64,000 nucleotides of DNA. It comes from Pseudanabaena sp. Salubria-1 (GTDB lineage: Bacteria > Cyanobacteriota > Cyanobacteriia > Pseudanabaenales > Pseudanabaenaceae). Every line of letters begins with the position of its first letter. Position 1 is the first letter of the stretch. Position numbers and translations under genes: made by a program. Location of the stretch: NCBI GenBank assembly GCA_023336205.1, contig JALQCR010000016.1, positions 62,001-126,000 on the forward strand, in the 5' to 3' direction. Positions 60,201 through 64,000 of this stretch are shown in pieces. Under the pieces are notes generated by a model that ran no database searches, was not told the origin of the DNA, and saw nothing but the letters and a program-made list of their open reading frames with translations.

Positions 60201-61286
60201 ATGTCTTACCATGGCGATATTTCTTCGAGTGAAGATGCAGTTGGAGTTGCGGTAGTTAATTACAAAATGCCGCGCTTGCATACTAAAGAAGAAGTCATTG
60301 AGAATTGCAAAAAAATTGCCTCAATGATAGATGGCATGAAGGTTGGCTTACCTGGTATGGATCTGGTGATCTTTCCAGAATATTCCACCCACGGCATCAT
60401 GTATGATCCGAAGGAAATGATGGAAACTGCTGCAACAGTTCCTGGCGAAGAAACTGCAATCTTTGCCCAAGCTTGCATTAAGAATAAAGTATGGGGAGTA
60501 TTTTCTCTGACAGGTGAAAAACATGAGGCACATCCAGACAAAGTGCCTTACAACACCCTAATTTTAATGAACGATCGCGGAGAGATTGTTCAGAAATATC
60601 GCAAGATTATGCCTTGGACTCCAATCGAAGGTTGGTATCCTGGTGACTGCACTTACGTCTCCGATGGACCGAAGGGCTTGAAGCTCAGTTTGATTATTTG
60701 TGATGATGGTAACTATCCTGAAATCTGGCGTGATTGTGTCATGCGTGGTGCAGAGTTAGTTGTGCGCTGTCAGGGCTATATGTATCCCGCTAAGGAGCAA
60801 CAAATCATTGTTTCTAAGGCGATGGCATGGATGAATAATACTTATGTAGCGGTGGCAAATGCCGCTGGCTTTGATGGGGTTTATAGCTACTTTGGTCATT
60901 CCGCGATCGTTGGATTTGATGGTCGTACCCTTGGCGAATGTGGCGAAGAAGAAAATGGCATTCAGTATGCGGCTTTGTCTAAGTTTGCGATTCGCGACTT
61001 CCGTAAGAATGCTCAATCACAAAATCACATCTTCAAGCTGATGCATCGTGGCTATACTGGGATGCTCAATTCAGGTGATGGCGATCAAGGCAAGGCAGAA
61101 TGTCCCTTTGAGTTCTATCGAGATTGGGTTCTCGATCCGAAGAAGGCAAAAGAAAGTTCGGAGTCAATTACTCGTTCAACTGTTGGCACACCTGAATGTC
61201 CGATCGTTGGTATCCCGAACCAGCAGGCTATCCCTTTTGTAGAAAAAGCCAAGCCAGAAAGTGTTCCAGTTTCAGTTAAAGGCTAG
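60201..61286 (+). CDS. amiE: Aliphatic amidase
   Basis: 361 residues, nitrilase superfamily, strongly like AmiE of Pseudomonas (N-terminus HGDISSS and VAVVNYKMPRLHTK). Triad: Glu60 in FPEYS, Lys135 in QKYRKIMPW, Cys167 in LIICDDGNYPEIWRDC. Converts short aliphatic amides such as acetamide to acid and ammonia, a nitrogen source. A 250-base AT-rich upstream region with an 18-bp palindrome could hold the control site. Near-complete length; monocistronic with a hairpin terminator. Confidence 0.95.
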   Translation: MSYHGDISSSEDAVGVAVVNYKMPRLHTKEEVIENCKKIASMIDGMKVGLPGMDLVIFPEYSTHGIMYDPKEMMETAATVPGEETAIFAQACIKNKVWGVFSLTGEKHEAHPDKVPYNTLILMNDRGEIVQKYRKIMPWTPIEGWYPGDCTYVSDGPKGLKLSLIICDDGNYPEIWRDCVMRGAELVVRCQGYMYPAKEQQIIVSKAMAWMNNTYVAVANAAGFDGVYSYFGHSAIVGFDGRTLGECGEEENGIQYAALSKFAIRDFRKNAQSQNHIFKLMHRGYTGMLNSGDGDQGKAECPFEFYRDWVLDPKKAKESSESITRSTVGTPECPIVGIPNQQAIPFVEKAKPESVPVSVKG

Positions 61287-61347
61287 TTTCGACTAGATTA
61301 TTTTTTCTCTCTTCTTTTTGATTACAGCATAATGTGCTGAAGAAAAA

Positions 61348-61398
61348 TAAGGTTTCTATTGAAATTGCTACTTTGCAATGATTTCAATAGAAATCTTA
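61348..61398 (+). terminator. Hairpin terminator of amiE
   Basis: Imperfect long stem (AATAAGGTTTCTATTGAAAT with its complement) followed by a T-run, 60 bases after the stop. Confidence 0.75.
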
Positions 61399-61547
61399 TT
61401 TTTTTATAGCTAGATGTAATTGCGATCGCAGTTCCAGTTTTGAAGCCTTACGACAGAAATTGCAATTAAAGCATTGCCACTTTTCCAATGGAGTCTCCCT
61501 TTACTGCTGAACAAACGCTAGAGGAGGATTTTTTGCCTGAAGATTAT

Positions 61548-61772
61548 TTATTGTTGAAATACTAATTCACCGTCAACAACATTGCCTTGTTTAATTTGCT
61601 CTGTTCCTTCAGCGATCTTTTTCCTTAGTTCGCTCAACTTTTGTTGTTTAGATTCATATTCTTCTAAAAGTTGAAATGCAAAAGCTAAGAGAGAATCAAC
61701 ACTCTGATACTTCCCGTCTTGAAGTTTGGCGCGGATAAAGTTTTCCTGTTCTGGCTTTAAGGCAATGTTCAT
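61548..61772 (-). CDS. ParD/RHH-like antitoxin, orphan
   Basis: 74 residues from ATG 61772 (MNIALKPEQENFIRAKLQDG). The ParD-type ribbon-helix-helix start IALKPEQENFIRAKL and DGKYQSVDSLLAFAFQLLEE are clear. Upstream in-frame Met at 61862 adds 30 residues without family pattern. No ParE/RelE toxin follows. Confidence 0.8.
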   Translation of the reverse strand: MNIALKPEQENFIRAKLQDGKYQSVDSLLAFAFQLLEEYESKQQKLSELRKKIAEGTEQIKQGNVVDGELVFQQ

Positions 61773-61991
61773 TTTCCCAATCCTGTGAAAGTTGGAATCA
61801 ACAGATAGCATAGCGTAACTATAAGATTGCATTATATCATGGTGATTATATGGTGCGCTCATGCAATGGTGGCAAGCTAGCTGTTGACGATCGCAACTGA
61901 CTCGACACTTACGCGCACGATCGCACTTAAGGAAGCCAAGGATGTAGCGCGATCTTTATCACTGGTGAGGCGATCGCTTTCTATAAGGGAT

Positions 61992-62372
61992 TTAACTTAA
62001 ATAATCGGTAATAATTTCTAGGATCACTTGTTCAATGTCTGGAATTTCAGAGGAAAGGATTTTATCTTTGATATGTTTATGATCAATATAGTCTAGTCTA
62101 GGCTGATGATTTGCATTGTCATAACGAAATATCAAATTGTTATCAGAATCTTGGTAATGGAAAGAATATGAAAGTTTTTCAATGGATTCCTGTAAGTCAA
62201 CATATTCTTTAAAAAATAGACGTGAGCCTTGCAAAAACTCTAAACTTCCTTGAATAAATCCAACATAATCCGATCTGGGATCAACAGAAAAGTTAAAGGA
62301 TAGAATCCATCCATCATTTACATATTTTTGAATAATGGTGATGATGTTAGATTGATAGTTGTTGAGTAACAT
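61992..62372 (-). CDS. TumE-type toxin (DUF6516)
   Basis: 126 residues. SYSFHYQDSDNNLIFRYDNA NHQPRLDYIDHKH fits the DUF6516/TumE pattern (RYDNAPHHP..TFPHHKH). It acts with the TumA-type antitoxin encoded just upstream, overlapping 26 bases. Confidence 0.75.
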   Translation of the reverse strand: MLLNNYQSNIITIIQKYVNDGWILSFNFSVDPRSDYVGFIQGSLEFLQGSRLFFKEYVDLQESIEKLSYSFHYQDSDNNLIFRYDNANHQPRLDYIDHKHIKDKILSSEIPDIEQVILEIITDYLS

Positions 62373-62661
62373 ATTCGATCGTTTGTAATTTTTGCAGAGA
62401 ACTAGTTAGTCTCTTCTTGATTTTGGCTTCACCTGCCCAACTCACATATTCTTCGTCACCGCCTTTGAGGTCTTCAGCAGTCCAATCGCTGAGAAAAAGG
62501 TCGGATGAGATTTGATATTTGGTTTCAAATTCTTTTAAAAATTTATTAGTTTTATCTAGCGATCGCTGTAAGTTTTTGATTTCTGCATCAATCGCGGCTC
62601 TGATAAGGTTTTGGACGATTTCGAGATCGGGTGCATCAGATTTGATTTCTAGTTGCAACAT
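62347..62661 (-). CDS. TumA-type antitoxin
   Basis: 104 residues, predominantly coiled helix (NLQRSLDKTNKFLKEFETKY), with FLSDWTAEDLKGGDEEYVSW AGE, the conserved segment of TumA-like antitoxins. First gene of the pair. Confidence 0.75.
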   Translation of the reverse strand: MLQLEIKSDAPDLEIVQNLIRAAIDAEIKNLQRSLDKTNKFLKEFETKYQISSDLFLSDWTAEDLKGGDEEYVSWAGEAKIKKRLTSSLQKLQTIEYVTQQLSI

Positions 62662-62957
62662 AATGGTTTACCTCAAATAAATTCTAGATTATGCAAGGTT
62701 GAGTTTACTTTTTCTGCAATGGGGGCTAGCTATTAATTATTTTAACTGACTCGATGCTGCCACGCACGATCGCACTTTATGATGTCAAGGATGTAGCGCG
62801 ATCGGCGATCTCAGTTACAGCTTTGAGGTGCTGAGACAAAAGTTATAATTTGACAATGGAAGGCATTCGAGACGCTCATCAATATAGTGCCAATGAATCA
62901 CTTTATCTGTGTCGTTTCAATACTTAGTACTTTTAGCCACAAAAAGATTAAAAACGA

Positions 62958-63399
62958 CGCTCATATGGGGAAGTAGGTGAAATGGCAAAATAGGAGGAAG
63001 TCATTTTCATAAATCGATAGAGATGCCATGATCAAATTTCCCCTGACCGAATTGTTAGATGAACAAGCGTGCTATGAATGGTTATTAAAGATCCAGCATC
63101 CAAAGGGTTTGCATTGTCCAAGTGGACACGCAATACCAGCAGGACAAGCGCCACACGATCGCCAACGTACACCAATCGTCAAATATAAGTGTCGGGAATG
63201 TGGGAAAGTGTTTCACATTTTTACAGGAACAGACTTATCAGGAAGCCATTACACCTGTGGTCAGATCGTGCTGATATTGCGTGGATTCTTACAAGGACAA
63301 ACGACCCAACACATAGCCGAGGAACTAGGACTCGACTATGGGACATTATTGTCTTGGCGGCATCGCATCCAACGTCGAGGATTTGCCCATTTGATTAAT
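62958..63399 (+). mobile_element. IS1595-family element, copy 2, truncated by another IS
   Basis: The left end CGCTCATATGGGGAAGTAGG and the first 442 bp are identical to copy 1. At 63399 it is cut by the third copy of the 1258-bp IS; the remaining part would lie beyond the window. The preceding TAAT (63396-63399) is a likely 4-bp target. Confidence 0.9.
63028..63399 (+). pseudogene. IS1595 transposase orfA, interrupted
   Basis: Identical to copy 1 (zinc ribbon and helix-turn-helix) up to RRGFAHLIN, then replaced by the inserted IS. Only 124 native residues. Confidence 0.9.
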
Positions 63400-64000
63400 C
63401 TGAGATCTTGCACCATTCCTGAAAGAGTTAAGTAGGAATGGGTTTGAGAATAATTTCAAACCCATGACGAGCAGCAATATCGGCACTAATTTGGAGATAC
63501 CTAAGAAGTTTCAACCAAAGGACAGAAGGAAATAAAACGGAAAGTGTCAAATCACAGGTAGCTTTCCAGTCCAAGACAGGAGGACTCGACCATTGATCAA
63601 TCCAATGGGCCAAAAGATAAGCAAGCAGAGAGAGGATAAGCCAACGATAAACACCAAGTTTTGTAGATTGCCCAAAACAATGCAAACCAAAGCGATGTTT
63701 GATGGTTTTGAAGAATCCCTCAATCGCCCAACGCTTACGACCTAACATCACCAGATAAGCACCAGAATAAGGATGAGAAGAGACAACAAAGCGTAACTCC
63801 CGTTTACTATCAGCTCTTTTGAGCCAAAACCAAGAGATCGTCAAAGGCTGAGTTAGCCCTTCTAGCAAAATTTGTTGTCCACGTTTGCCATGACGATAAA
63901 GTTGTTTGACTGTACGGCCATCTTGAAGTTTACGATTGTTGCGTACACCGACAACGATGCGCCAAGTCTTGGCGCGGACAGTATTGAAAAACTTCACCGT
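63400..64000 (-). mobile_element. DDE insertion sequence, copy 3 (cut by window end)
   Basis: Same end CTGAGATCTTGCACCATTC as copies 1 and 2. The transposase frame (63428 onward, minus strand) matches the C-terminal half, including GRKRWAIEGFFKTIKHRFGL, and leaves the window at 64000. Confidence 0.95.
63428..64000 (-). CDS. Transposase of the 1258-bp IS, copy 3 (partial)
   Basis: The C-terminal 190 residues, identical to copies 1 and 2, with the Glu motif complete; the N-terminus lies outside the window. Confidence 0.9.
   Translation of the reverse strand, partial: TVKFFNTVRAKTWRIVVGVRNNRKLQDGRTVKQLYRHGKRGQQILLEGLTQPLTISWFWLKRADSKRELRFVVSSHPYSGAYLVMLGRKRWAIEGFFKTIKHRFGLHCFGQSTKLGVYRWLILSLLAYLLAHWIDQWSSPPVLDWKATCDLTLSVLFPSVLWLKLLRYLQISADIAARHGFEIILKPIPT

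Noticed and set aside
1..64000. tRNA, rRNA, tmRNA or riboswitch genes
   Set aside because: No cloverleaf with a GGTTCGAATCC-type arm or rRNA-like block was seen on reading both strands by eye; a covariance search would be decisive.

Overview
The window is a stretch of cyanobacterial chromosome. It carries aerobic chlorophyll cyclase (acsF), cytochrome c550 (psbV), plastocyanin (petE), the circadian input protein LdpA, a Ycf45-type ATPase, a Tab2-like protein and a GUN4-domain kinase, and the octamer GCGATCGC (HIP1) is very frequent. The AT-rich composition, the many small palindromic repeats and the heavy insertion sequence (IS) load suggest a Pseudanabaena-like filamentous genome, but genus is an inference.

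Layout. 1-5 kb: hemerythrin, acsF, a site-2-protease homologue without its zinc motif, and an orphan cysA. 5-14 kb: two Rpn-like genes (one split by IS630), a TetR/GST/monooxygenase module with matching palindromic operators, and an IS630 copy that itself contains an ISL3 element. 14-17 kb: a four-gene MglA/MglB-like GTPase, roadblock and DUF4388 operon. 17-23 kb: a MerR-pentapeptide fusion and a small-amide (biuret-like) hydrolase/ABC ATPase/cupin cluster split by an IS. 23-28 kb: an EACC1-like protein, DUF29, DUF433 and a CHAT-STAND-TPR protein, a likely conflict (immunity) module. 29-32 kb: housekeeping genes ycf45-like, ldpA and clpS. 32-37 kb: an ApeA-like HEPN gene broken by IS30, then a RusA plus nuclease-HEPN pair wedged beside dppC with a decayed duplicate of the dppC 3' end on the other side. 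37-44 kb: hisA, a C39-like protease, psbV, petE, a GUN4 kinase and a PIN toxin-antitoxin pair. 44-52 kb: IS-rich toxin-antitoxin zone with a perfect 870-bp tandem duplication of a brnTA-like pair. 52-61 kb: Tab2-like gene, galT split by an IS4-type element, holB, hisS and aliphatic amidase. 61-64 kb: further toxin-antitoxin genes and an IS1595 copy split by an IS that runs off the window.

Twelve IS copies of six types are present, most with target duplications I could read directly. For the Rpn-like gene, the HEPN gene, DUF4926 and galT, removing the element and one target copy restores the reading frame, so these losses look recent. Transposases of three unrelated families (IS630, ISL3, IS1595) are all split at an A8-A9 run and all need one extra A to be read through, which points to transcriptional slippage or -1 frameshifting. 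A 134-bp non-autonomous relative of the ISL3 element, a ~205-bp element with GTAGGGG ends and several palindromic families fill the intergenic space.

The best candidates for an undescribed system are the EACC1-like/DUF29/CHAT-STAND locus (24.1-28.4 kb) and the RusA/nuclease-HEPN pair (35.5-36.6 kb). No tRNA, rRNA or CRISPR array was recognised.
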